NCBI GenBank assembly: GCA_907165275.2
Contig: OU015652.1
Location: 883,001-947,000 of the forward strand
Direction: 5' to 3'
Length of the DNA stretch: 64,000 nucleotides
Source: Zygaena filipendulae
Taxonomy: Eukaryota; Arthropoda; Insecta; Lepidoptera; Zygaenidae
In this document: positions 53,388-63,226 of the stretch, piece after piece
How positions within the stretch are numbered: position 1 is the stretch's first letter
How the letters are laid out: each line of letters starts with the position of its first letter
Notes under the pieces: generated by a model
Databases searched by the model: none
What the model was told of the DNA's origin: nothing
The model's input: the letters and a program-made list of their open reading frames with translations, nothing else
Program-made: the position numbers and the translations under genes

Positions 53388-53731
53388 TTTTTTGGCGAGA
53401 ATCAAAGATGGCGGTCCGGTCATTTATTTCCATGTCGATAAAAAATGTTTAAAAATGGATTTTGTTATGTTATAAGGTGCTGGACAATAATTTTTCACAG
53501 TGACAGTTTTTTATGTGCTCAAAAAGATATAATTATGACATTTCGAGCCGATTTCTCCGGTTTTCTCCAAGAGCTCCGAGGAAGTTCTTGCGAGCTATAA
53601 TACCGTGACTTGCAATTTAAAACCGTACAACGAAGCATTTCAATAGAAACTACATTGATCTAATTAATTTTACTTGAAACTGGCTAAATGCATTATATAC
53701 GAAAGTCCATAAAAAAGAAGAAAGAAAAATA
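53388..53731 (+). mobile_element. Retroposon with AAGATGGCGG head, copy 2
   Basis: Flanked by a perfect 10-bp duplication CGTTTATGAG (53378-53387, 53732-53741). Starts TTTTTTGGCGAGAATC, has AAAGATGGCGG near the 5' end (about 53405), ends AAAAAAGAAGAAAGAAAAAT. Aligns to 17733-18039 apart from an internal 30-bp insertion (GAAGTTCTTGCGAGC region). Confidence 0.85.
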
Positions 53732-53741
53732 CGTTTATGAG

Positions 53742-53984
53742 TGTGCTGGTGAGCTCGTAGACAACGTCTCTACTGGTCATCTAGTTTAGTTTAAGTGATG
53801 ATGGTCTTTCACTGACAATGATGTATACCACTGGACTTGCTTTTCTATACCAATGACAGCTAATAAAGTGTGCCTACTTGAATAGCCACCGCACGCATTC
53901 TGAGACGAATTATTTTAGTTCCAATCTGTATGCGTATTTGCCCACAACCTATAGTATAATTAAGTATCTAGATGCATTAATAAG
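53742..53984. other. Unique sequence
   Basis: No gene or repeat recognised. Confidence 0.3.
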
Positions 53985-54067
53985 CAATATTTTTTTGTAT
54001 TTTAATCAAAGATACTTTGGCTATTTTGATGTTGATGCTAAATAAAGTATATGTCTATGTCTATGTC
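53985..54067 (+). mobile_element. LINE 3' end with (TATGTC)n tail
   Basis: TTTTGATGTTGATGCTAAATAAAG and three TATGTC units (54050-54067), matching the end of the LINE at 51465. Confidence 0.72.
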
Positions 54068-54577
54068 AATAATAATGTGAAAGCCAGAATGTGAGTTTAT
54101 ACATAAAATTCACTGATATCTTTAGGTACAGAAAGAAACGATCCAACTACGTTTTGTCTATACGTTTTGTACCTATTTATCGTTGACGACATTGATTATA
54201 GCGTGCTATCGCCTAATTAACCACAAAAAAGCAATTATGGGGACAGCGCTGGCGAGTGGCGGCACGCGATTTGGCGTGTTTCGGATATTTGAATATGCTT
54301 CATGATACGCTTTGTGAGCAGGCCATGTTTTTTTAACACCTTTATATGCTATCTGAACATGCATTATAAATTGGTTCTAACTTTGCGATAGTGTACCTTC
54401 TGAGATATTTTATCGTGTTGCGTGTTCGATCCCCGCTCAGAGTAAACGTTTAGGCGGAACACTTGTGTTTAGTCTAAGTCTGGGTGCTTAATATGCATTA
54501 TGAGTACCTATGTTCTTCCAACAAAAAGTTTTGTATAGGTTACCCTTGACAACGCGTGTGTTCAAAATCTCATGAAA
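54068..54577. other. Unique sequence
   Basis: No gene seen. 54235-54290 is somewhat GC-rich (ACAGCGCTGGCGAGTGGCGG). Confidence 0.35.
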
Positions 54578-54742
54578 TTTCACCGACGTTAATGTTGGTG
54601 TTCCCGCGGGAATTCCGGGATAAATAGTATCCTATGTCCTTTTCGGTACCTCTGACAACGTGCTTCCAAAATTTCATGATAATCGAATGAGCGGGAAAGA
54701 GTTAAAGACAGACAGACAGAGTTACTTTCGCATTAATAATAT
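54578..54742 (-). mobile_element. Helitron, 3' end lost
   Basis: Minus: TTTCACCGACGTTAATG, GTTCCCGCGGGAATTCCGGG, ATGATAATCGAATGAGCG, GACAGACAGACAGAG, CGCATTAATAATATAAG. No CTAG. Confidence 0.8.
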
Positions 54743-54817
54743 AAGTATCACTGTTATGCCCGTCAGTGTGTGACAATGCGACGGGCCATTGAAATTAACC
54801 TGCCAACTGAAAACCAC

Positions 54818-55668
54818 GGCCCTTATTCACTATGACCGTAACACGCTGCACTATGATAAGACGCCGCAAAAACTGTCTTTACCTCGTAATCAAAGAAGTT
54901 ATACTCAAAAAAATAGTATATTTCATTATAAGTGCGGAAAGCCTGTCATTGCAAAGAGTTCCGACAATAATGTCTACCCGAGCCGAGGCGCAGCCGAAGG
55001 TGAGGGTTGACAGTCGGAACTAGTTGCAATGACGGTTCCGCACGTGTACTGAACAACTATTTGTAATACAGTTACGAAAAAATTAAGCAATTTAATAAAA
55101 TATCAAAAACACAACAAACTCAACTAAGTTCCAACTGTGATCAAGAGATGGCGCTAGTCGTATTAGTAATACGAAACCTACGTTTCGCAATGCAAAAAGT
55201 GTGTCAAAGTCGTGTCGCCATTTTTGACAGTTGGCAAAGAGAACGCACGAGTTCGGGAAAGGTAAACAAAAAGCTCGAGTATGTAATAGCCCACATCCCG
55301 AACGCTAAACATCCCTACAATACGCCACTTTTTGAGCAACTGTATTAAAAATACATTTACAACGTTTCTTATGGCATAAAGAATAATCTAATATATAAAA
55401 TTCTTGTGTCACAATGTTCGTTCCCATACTCCTCCAAAACGGCTTGACCGATTCTCATGAAATTTTATATGCGTATTCAGTAGGTCTGACAATCGGCTAC
55501 TATCTACTTTTCATCCCGGAATCCCCGCGGGAACTCCGAAACTCATGCGGGTGGAACCGCGGGGCACAGCTAGTTAATTTCTAATATTTATTTTGGCGTC
55601 TAGCACGTTAGGAAATGCGTTTTTGGGGCGCGCGTTATGGGCAAGGAATGTTGTTGGTCGTAAGGGCC
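54818..55668. mobile_element. Larger Harbinger-like element containing a Helitron
   Basis: Termini GGCCCTTATTCACTATGACC and GTTGGTCGTAAGGGCC, flanked by CAC and CAG (near-match to a 3-bp duplication). Same ends as the 225-bp element at 7749, with a longer inside. Removing the nested Helitron (55387-55573) leaves about 660 bp. The 66-codon frame at 55148-55348 has no recognisable transposase motif. Confidence 0.75.
55387..55573 (+). mobile_element. Helitron nested in the Harbinger-like element
   Basis: A|TCTAATATATAAAATTC start, GGCTTGACCGATTCTCATG, CCCGCGGGAACTCCGAAAC, GCGGGTGGAACCGCGG hairpin, CAGCTAG|T end. The flanking A and T restore the expected AT target. Confidence 0.93.
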
Positions 55669-55756
55669 CAGGGCGGGATGTACCCGCACTTAGCTAATGC
55701 CTATGGGTTAGATTAAGTACTCATTTGTTCAATGTTTCCTTGGTTTTCTTGTATGT

Positions 55757-56232
55757 CTAGCTATTCCCCGCCGACTTCACCCGCGTTACCTTCAGAGTTC
55801 CCACGGGAATAGGGATGTTGACTACTTTTGAAAATCAAAATTCTAATTAGTCCGTCATTTAGAAAATATAAAAACAATAGACACGTATTTTTTGCTTTTT
55901 CAAATAAATTAAAATATACAGATATAAAGCGCATTAAAGTTTAGGATGAGGAGGTCGTGACGTCACTAACCACAAAACCGCCATACAAACTGTCAGAATA
56001 GTGACGTCACGCGAAATTTGAACTCAATATATCGCCGTTATTTTTTGATTACGTAAAAAAAGAAAAAATACGTGTCCAATATTTTTTAATAATCTACAAG
56101 ACGGACTAAAAAATAAAAATTAGTCAACATGCCCATTGTAGGATAAAAGTAGCGTATCCCTCATTGGTAGAGTATATGAGGCGTAAAAGGCAACAGACAG
56201 ACATAGTTACTTTTACATTTATAATTTTAGTA
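55757..56232 (-). mobile_element. Helitron interrupted by a CRE-MITE
   Basis: Minus: CTAG at 55757-55760 and TTCACCCGCGTTACC to CCCACGGGAAT (55808), interrupted by the MITE, then resuming GGATAAAAGTAGCG to CTTTTACATTTATAATTTTAG. Confidence 0.82.
55809..56140 (+). mobile_element. CRE-carrying foldback MITE, copy 6
   Basis: AGGGATGTTGAC start, ATGCCCATTGTA end, CREs at 55958-55965 and 56002-56009. Both borders are exact because the host Helitron is recognisable on each side. Confidence 0.95.
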
Positions 56233-56632
56233 TGGATTGTCTTGTTTCTTTATATTTTTGTTGTCTTCATTTCTTATCCACTGGCGAGCCAAATCAAGCA
56301 TAACAGTATCGTAATAAATAATTTACTGTTAGGCACACCGTCTCCCAGTGGAAAGATCCCTGTTCCGTTTCACTCTAATTCGTAATTAAGTTAATTGGAT
56401 ACACTAATTAAGGGCCGTAATTGAATTAAATTCTTGAAGGCAAAGTGTTCTTCCTCATTTGCTATAGTACTCGACGTTCTAAAAATGTGTTTGATAAGAA
56501 AGGTTCCTTTTTCATGGAAAAATACTTATATTTCCTTATTCATTCTCTGTAATTATAAGTGAAGTTTATTTTTAGAACAAAAAAAAAGTTTTTTTTTTTT
56601 CAACAGGCTAAGCGTAAGAGCAGAATTCACCT
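56233..56632. other. Unique AT-rich sequence
   Basis: No gene or repeat recognised. Confidence 0.35.
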
Positions 56633-56702
56633 AATCTTCAACCACACCATCACCACAGATAATGTAATAACATTATCTGTAGTGATGGTGTGGTTGAAGA
56701 TT
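56633..56702. repeat. Near-perfect 32-bp hairpin
   Basis: Arms 56633-56664 and 56671-56702 pair with one mismatch around a TAATAA loop. A second overlapping pairing exists: TGTAATAACA (56663-56672) complements TGTTATTACA (56702-56711). It is single-copy in the window and could be a recent inverted duplication or a small hairpin RNA source. Confidence 0.85.
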
Positions 56703-56748
56703 GTTATTACAGCTATCTCGGAGAGATTTGAAATTTTGTAATAGGTAA

Positions 56749-57054
56749 TCTATATAAAATAAAAATGAATCGTCAAATGTGTTGGTAAGCGCATAACTTA
56801 CAAACGACTGCACCAAATTGGAAAATTGATTTTTTTTGTGTTCGTTATTGTCAGGACAAGGTTTATATAAAAGAAGTTTGGAGTTCCTGCGGGAATTCCG
56901 AAACTCACGCGGGTGAATCTCCGAAACGGTTGGACCGATATTGACGGGACTTTCACTGCTAATTAGCTGTTGTTATAAGGAGTACATTAGACTGCATTGG
57001 AGTTCCCGCGGGAATCCCGAAACTCACGCGGGTGAAACCGCGGGGCACAGCTAG
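56749..57054 (+). mobile_element. Chimeric two-tailed Helitron, plus copy
   Basis: Body 1 ends in GGAATTCCGAAACTCACGC|GGGTGA, switches to ATCTCCGAAACGGTTGGACC and proceeds through body 2 to a complete 3' end, GGGTGAAACCGCGGGGC then CAGCTAG. The start is A|TCTATATAAAATAAAAATG. Confidence 0.9.
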
Positions 57055-57393
57055 TAAAAAATAAAATAATAATAATAAAAATTTTGATTTAATTATCTAG
57101 CTACTTACATGTCTGTCTGATCTCAAACGTAAAGTGAAAAGTCTCTAGCGATAAGTACCTACCTACTTCAATTAACGGATGAAGTTCGCCTACGCGAGAC
57201 GTAGGTGCCTAATTTAGAAATTGCTAACGAACTATCGAATCATCCCCTTATTTTAATAATAGATTTACTTGGCTATCATTAATACGGCGATGATTGACCG
57301 AAATTGCTATGGAAGCAATCGAAAATACACTGTTAAGGGATCGGAACGAATTGGACGATGTACTTATGAAACAAGTACTCGAATTATTCTATA
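57055..57393. other. Unique sequence
   Basis: No gene or repeat recognised in about 340 bases. Confidence 0.3.
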
Positions 57394-57566
57394 CTAGCTG
57401 TGCCCTGCGGTTTCACCCGCAGTAATTTCGGAGTTCCCGTGGGAATTCCGGGATAGAAAGTACCCTATGTCCTTCTCTGTACCCCTGACAACGTGCATGC
57501 CAAATTTCATCCAAATCCGTTCTGCTGTTTTTGCGTGATTGAGTAAACGTATGCGAATATAAGAGC
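57394..57566 (-). mobile_element. Helitron, 5' truncated
   Basis: Minus: CTAG at 57394-57397, CTGCGGTTTCACCCGCAG hairpin (compensating change keeps the pairing), GTTCCCGTGGGAATTCC, then stops at GTGATTGAGTAAACG. Confidence 0.88.
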
Positions 57567-57606
57567 TCGAAAGCGCATTTTCATCCCACATGCTTCAAAT
57601 TTATCG

Positions 57607-57765
57607 TCACTGCTCAGCTCCTATGTATCTTAGCGTTATGTTATATAGCCTATAACCTGCCCAGGAGTATGGACTACAATCGTACCAAGTTTGGTTAAAA
57701 TCTTTTCAGTAGTTTTTGGCCCATGCGTGCACGTATAGACAGACAGACAGACAGATAGAGAAAAT
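57607..57765 (-). mobile_element. Helitron-related fragment with GACA tract
   Basis: GGAGTATGGACTACAATCG, TTTCAGTAGTTTTTGGCC and a GACAGACAGACAGACAGAT tract resemble Helitron 5' bodies here, but both ends are missing. Confidence 0.5.
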
Positions 57766-58004
57766 AAATTAAACTTTGTTTTCATTAACTTGAGTTTTTA
57801 TTTTAAGTAGCTATATTTTATCACGGTAGGTAGGTAGATTGGTAGTTGAAAGAAAAGTAGATTACGCACCTCGCTAAAGTGAGTAACTAATGCACTAATG
57901 CTAATTTAGTCAACATAACACTCGTACATTAATACTCACTTTGCGCTCAGTGCAACAATCTCATATCATAGTTAACAGTTGAGAGTCGTTAGCAAAGAAG
58001 CTGG

Positions 58005-58063
58005 ATTAAGTTCCCGCGGGAACTCCCAAATTAATGCGGACTAAACCGCAGATAACAGCTAGT
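58005..58063 (+). mobile_element. Helitron 3' end only
   Basis: GTTCCCGCGGGAACTCCCAAA, ATGCGGACTAAACCGCAG hairpin and ACAGCTAG|T. Confidence 0.82.
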
Positions 58064-60154
58064 ACCTAGTAGTATATGAGCTACATCACTATGGGAATTA
58101 GAATTTCGTGCCTAGCAGCAGTAGGGCCGGGCAGGGGTCAGCGGTTCGTAATGGCACAGTATATGATAATATCTCTGACGCAGTTTTACGGCTATGCGAA
58201 TTATGAGTATTGCCAACTTGAGGATTTATAGATTATTCGATTCTTGCGGTTCTTACCCGATGGGTAGTGCTTGGTCTTTATAGATAATAATAATGGCAAA
58301 GGAATTATGCATGAAGTCTTCGAGGGAAATTTCTTGAATTTATTTAAAAAAAATATACATTATGAATCTATTCGTGGATATAAATGAATACTTACATAAA
58401 TGAATTTAGTACCTACAAAGTTATTTTCAGCACACACCCCAAAGGTGATTGCGTAGTCGTTATGAAAATATTTGTATAGCAAATTTTTCGGTTCGTTATC
58501 GCCGTGAAATGGAATGAATTTATGGCTACCGAAGGCACGGCGTCGATTACCATCAAACGGATGTATGTGCTCACCGTCCACTCATTCGAATAGTGCGATG
58601 GTGGCTGTCAAAGTTATTGTGTCCACTGTTGAATATTTGTAATATAAACAATTTTTGGGAATAAAAATAATAAACCTTAAAACTATTTTTCCAGTTTAAA
58701 TGCTCTACAAATCAGTTTGACAATGTTACACAAAAAGTATATTGGTTTATACAAAGATATTCTATATATTTTGGGTTTATAGGTTTTGGCATCGTTTCAA
58801 TTACTGATGCTTAACAGACAACTTAAACGACTTTATATTATATTTTAAAGACGGTATATTTCTTTGTGGGTTTGTTTTTAACGTTGAATACCATTCGTCC
58901 GCTTCTGATTAACTTTAATAGAATTTGTATGCTGGGGCTGGATTATAAAAAAAGAAATAGCAACACCAACATTGTATATATATATATATATATATAAATT
59001 AAAATGCCTATTGAATAAAATACGTATAAGATGAGTACCTACGTACTTTTTCTTACTTATACCGTGCTTATACGTACTTATCCACTTATTAGGTGCTTCT
59101 TGAACATTTTAATGTTGTAAAAGTATTACTCCACTGCAATGGGCTGGCCGTCAAGATTTCTAACAAAGAAATGAAAAACAAAAATTTCCTCTCATTCGGA
59201 CGATGATATCGCTTTTAAAAAGTTAATTAGCGCGAGTGGCCACATTCCTGGGTGAGCCCTAATTATACCGGCGAGTTCCGTCAACCGCGCCTCCCATATC
59301 AATTAGTCAAAATTAGAGCACTGCAGAAATTTGTAGGATTACCTCGGTTCAGTTTTGTTTCTGTAGTGAGTTGTGTTTTGGTTTGATTGAAAATTAATTA
59401 TAGCAGCTCCGGTGATGAGTTGCAGCGATGCTGCACTGTTAAAATCATAGATTAAACCCGGTGTCAAATATCTTTATTCAATACGCGTAGCTCTTGTATG
59501 ATAATGTAATCACAATTTAATAAAATATTATAGACATGGTCATTATTCGTTTATTTTCCATACGACACGGTTCGCTGGGGGAGCAAATTGAACTTAATCA
59601 TTGGCGAAATTATTACGTTACTGCGATAGAACGCCATTATCGTGTCACGTGATTGTGTGTTAAAAAGAAATCTCCTCAATATTGACAAATAGCAACATAG
59701 CTAATGTAAAAACCGGGAACACCCGGAAATTTCATCACGTCGTGTCACTCGATACGTCTTTTGTCGTTTCATATCCGAGTACCTTGTGCGCCTCGCCCCC
59801 CGCCGCCGGCCGCCGCCGCCCGCCGCCCGCGCCCCTGCGACCCAGAGGCTTGTTGACATAATTACGCATTTTAGCCGAGCACTGGGATATTTACGTTATT
59901 CGGAGGTAACGTTTCTATAACGATCGAATTTGGAATTCTCGTGTTAAATCGAACTTTTTCTTTTTTATTAGCGACGCCAGTTAGGACGCCTACGCTCCGC
60001 CAGTGTTTTGAATAGTCAGTATTGTAATTGTTGATATTATTGTTATTATGCACTTAATTCTATCCGATTGACGTCAATAACAAGATCGTGTTGTTTCTGA
60101 ACACCAGATTCGGTGTGGTTTCGGTTTTAATATAGGTAAGCAAGTATAGGTACA
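58064..60154. other. Long unique stretch with homeodomain-type sites and a CpG tract
   Basis: 59140-59360 is single-copy, with TTAATTA (59223), CATTCCT (59243) and TAATTAT (59260). 59789-59843 is an almost pure C/G tract. A (TA)n run lies at 58976-58995. No coding frame is credible. This is the most enhancer-like part of the window (inference). Confidence 0.35.
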
Positions 60155-60416
60155 TGGATGCAGATAAGCAATAACATGTTAACCCACAAAATTAAGTTAT
60201 TGATACAGAACGGTTTATTGAGACACGTTCTCTAACTCTCAATTGAAGAGTTAGAGAACGTTTTCTAATTATGTGTTTACCTTATTATATTGTTTAAATA
60301 TGTAAAAAAATGTTGAACATAAAAAAATGTTGACAAAATGGCTCTATAATTTTAAAACACGATTTAATCAAAATATCTTCAGTGTGGGTTAACACACTAT
60401 TGCTTATCAATGTCCA
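60155..60416 (+). mobile_element. GTTAAC-TIR MITE, copy 3, with inverted duplication
   Basis: TGGATGCAGATAAGCAATAA start and GCTTATCAATGTCCA end. Within it CGTTCTCTAACTCT (60226-60239) and AGAGTTAGAGAACG (60247-60260) are perfect inverted copies around CAATTGA. The other two copies carry only one of these arms. Confidence 0.87.
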
Positions 60417-60990
60417 AATATGGTACATACGATAAGCCCAATAAGCGATCAGTCGGTTAGTAAAGTTTCTTTAAATAAATCTATACAGCTACAGTATCGC
60501 TCACAGAATCACTAACTAAAAAAAATTATATTTAATTTAGTAATCAAAGAAATTCAATGCCTAAAAAAGGTGAAACACCAGCAAAGCCAGGGCGGGGCGG
60601 CCAGTTAGTATACTCATATTACCTAATTATTTTTGTCAAATTTACACCCGTATTTAACCAATATTTACGACGGCAATGTAACTCGTGAAATGACGGCTAT
60701 CCCGCAAAGTTGACATGACAAGCCCATTAAAAAGCAAAGTAAATTAGTGGGCGAACGAAGCGAAGTAATTACGATGCAGTCAAAATAACCATTCAAATTA
60801 CCGTATACGAAGTTACCTACTCAAAATTCACGAATCATGCACCCGGCTGTAATTACGCATATAACGGCCGCTAGCCCGCGTTAGCGAGGACCACCGGTCG
60901 GTAACTAGCAAAAACTAAACGCAAGCATAAATAGTTTGCGACCTCACTATTTCGTGGCAAAAACTTAAGTCTACAAGTCATCTGCGTGTA
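60417..60990. other. Unique sequence, possible regulatory part
   Basis: 60640-60960 is single-copy and rich in TAATTACG-type motifs (e.g. about 60755 and 60850), with ATAACGGCCGCTAG. No gene was found. Confidence 0.3.
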
Positions 60991-61199
60991 TCCGTACTAA
61001 TATTATAAATGTGAAAGTGAGTTTGTCTGTTTGTTTGTAACGCTTTCACGCCTCAACGGCTTAACGGATCATCATTAAATTTTGGTTACACGTTTTCAGG
61101 GGTACAGAGAAGGACATAGGGTACTTTTGATCCCGGAATTCCCGCGGAACAGCTAGTTTTTCAGACAATACAGTGGGTGAAACCGCGGGGCACAGCTAG
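60991..61199 (+). mobile_element. Helitron with two 3' termini
   Basis: A|TCCGTACTAATATTATAAATG start. A first CAGCTAG lies at 61149-61155 right after CCCGCGGAA, and a second complete end (GGGTGAAACCGCGGGGC, CAGCTAG) at 61199. Confidence 0.9.
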
Positions 61200-62180
61200 T
61201 CACTTATAAAGTTTACTACACTATACGTACCTTTCGTTCGCGTTGCTGTGTCTATCAAGTCACACATTGTTAAAAGGTGCCATTTAATAAAAGAAGAAGA
61301 AAATCATGGAAAAAACTTGTCTACATTTTTGTTTACATCAATAGCTGCATAATGAATATTATATATGAAAAAAAAAATAGTGTAGTAGTGAAGTTTGCCA
61401 TTTGTTTATAAAAAAATATGTATTCCTATATAATGCAGAGAAAATCCCTTTCCATTTGCTTTATTGACAGGACACGGTTGCTTAGTGCATAATGTAGTTG
61501 CTTTATTAACATAAATCGGTAGTGATGGTACCTTTATCAGCGACCTTTTACCTTGCGACATGAAAGAAGTATCGAAAGAAAATCGAATTACCAGCCCTTC
61601 CTGTACTTATATTGAATTCGTTTTGTTGCTAGAATTGTATCAATATTGGACATCGTAACTCGATTTCCAAACTGAGTGCGCACTGCCTGTCATGTCACGG
61701 TTGATGTCGGTTGACAAAATGGCTGACTACGCCAGAGCGTTGGTGCTTACTATAGCCGCTACTTTCTATTGCCATAAATAGAAGACGAAAAAATTGCTCC
61801 GCACTACTGTGAGATTTATTTTTCCATTCGAACGTCATATCTACACAATTATTTTTATATTTATACATAACTAGCTGTGCCTCGTACATAACTACTATTT
61901 TGTGGAGCGCCTTAATTTTCCCTTTGTGTTTTTATGGGATTTTAACCAATGCAATCACATTTCCATTCACTTTTCGTTTTGGTTTGTCCTTCGCAAAATA
62001 TCAGTAAGGTACGAACTCGCCAAACCGGAAAAATCCGCCGCAACCATTACTGAAATTGTTTTCAGCGACTGCCATTGTGTTTTGTAACTTTATTTTTTAA
62101 TTTAAAACGCAGGCGTCACATTTTATACGAAGAAGGTGAACTATTCTTAAGTTTCTACTTTTTCTTAGTTGTCGTAGGTA
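61200..62180. other. Unique sequence
   Basis: 61680-61790 is less AT-rich and has a short frame (ATGTCGGTTGACAAAATGG onward, 20 codons after its second ATG) with no support. A stray Helitron end AACTAGCTGTGCCTCG lies at 61869. No gene is called. Confidence 0.35.
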
Positions 62181-62272
62181 TCATATAAGCTTTGTTTCAT
62201 TGGAATCGGATATCGGGAAAAAAGTTGTATATAAAAACTTTTCATGCGGGTGGAACCGCGGGGCACAGCTAG
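62181..62272 (+). mobile_element. Helitron, very short copy
   Basis: A|TCATATAAGCTTTGTTTC, ATCGGATATCGGGAAAAAAG, GCGGGTGGAACCGCGG hairpin, CAGCTAG|T: 92 bp, an internal deletion of the subfamily at 37765. Confidence 0.85.
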
Positions 62273-62472
62273 TTAATAAATAAATAAATAAAAACTTTCC
62301 AAAATCCTGTTCGAGTTTTCAATTGTCTTCAAATTTTCACGAACCGCTCAAAGATTTGTGTACCATCAAACTTGACATCTGACTTCTGCCTCTGACAGCA
62401 CTTCATCTATAGGTGTATACTCAGAAGAATAACTAAGCATATTCTTCTGAGGGTGTATACTAAAAAAATGAA

Positions 62473-62633
62473 TCCCTATTTCCCTTGATCACGGCATCAC
62501 GCGTGAACGGCTGGACCAATTTCGCTACTTCTTTTTTCGTTTTGTTTGTGGAAGGAGAAGAAGAATAAAAGAAGTTTGGAGTTCCTGCGGGAATTCCGAA
62601 ACTTACGCGGATGAGACCGCGGGGCACAGCTAG
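62473..62633 (+). mobile_element. Helitron, GATGCCGTGACC subfamily
   Basis: A|TCCCTATTTCCCTTGATC start, TGAACGGCTGGACCAATTT, CCTGCGGGAATTCCGAAAC, end CCGCGGGGCACAGCTAG. Confidence 0.92.
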
Positions 62634-62789
62634 TTTAAACATATAAACCAATAAGTACCTTTAAGCTAAATATACGTACAAAGTAATTTTTTACGTGAAT
62701 GATCAAATAAGAAAAATTCAGAGACATCAATCTAGCTTAAAATCAAATTGTTGTTTGATAAAGCTTACAATTATTATTAATCTGTTTGT

Positions 62790-62945
62790 GTATGTTTATT
62801 ACAAATCGAATCAAATATTCTTTATTGTTACCATGATAATAAAAATACATAGAAAAATAACTGTGGTAGGCAACAAAGGGCGGCCTTATTGCTAAAAAGC
62901 AATTTCTTTCAGGCAACCGTCACTATAAATAAGAATAAGAATACT
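62790..62945 (-). mobile_element. LINE 3' end
   Basis: On the minus strand ATTGCTTTTTAGCAATAAGG (a hairpin), GCCGCCCTTTGTTGCC, then an AACAATAAAGAATA signal and AT-rich tail. Pattern of a 5'-truncated non-LTR retrotransposon. Limits approximate. Confidence 0.6.
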
Positions 62946-63218
62946 ATGGAGTGGGTGGTGCTACAGGTATAACTACTATTTTTACCCAAAGCAAAATAGT
63001 AATAATAAGTTACAATTAAATAAATAAGTGAAGTAAAACACTAAAATACAAATAAGTAGAGTAAACAATAAATAGATAGGTAGATAGACTAACAAAGAAA
63101 TTACATTACGTTATTAAATTGCATTAAAGGATATAATATTGATATGCAAATAAAAATTAATAAAGGCAATTTAACTTAAGGTTAACTGTAATATTATTAC
63201 TTTTATGGTGGTAGTAAC
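62946..63218. other. Unique AT-rich sequence
   Basis: No gene or repeat recognised. Confidence 0.3.
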
Positions 63219-63226
63219 CATTTTGT

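Noticed and set aside
54789..55348. Short plus-strand frames as a transposase
   Set aside because: No DDE motif pattern or Myb/HTH features. They lie within the Harbinger-like element but are too short.
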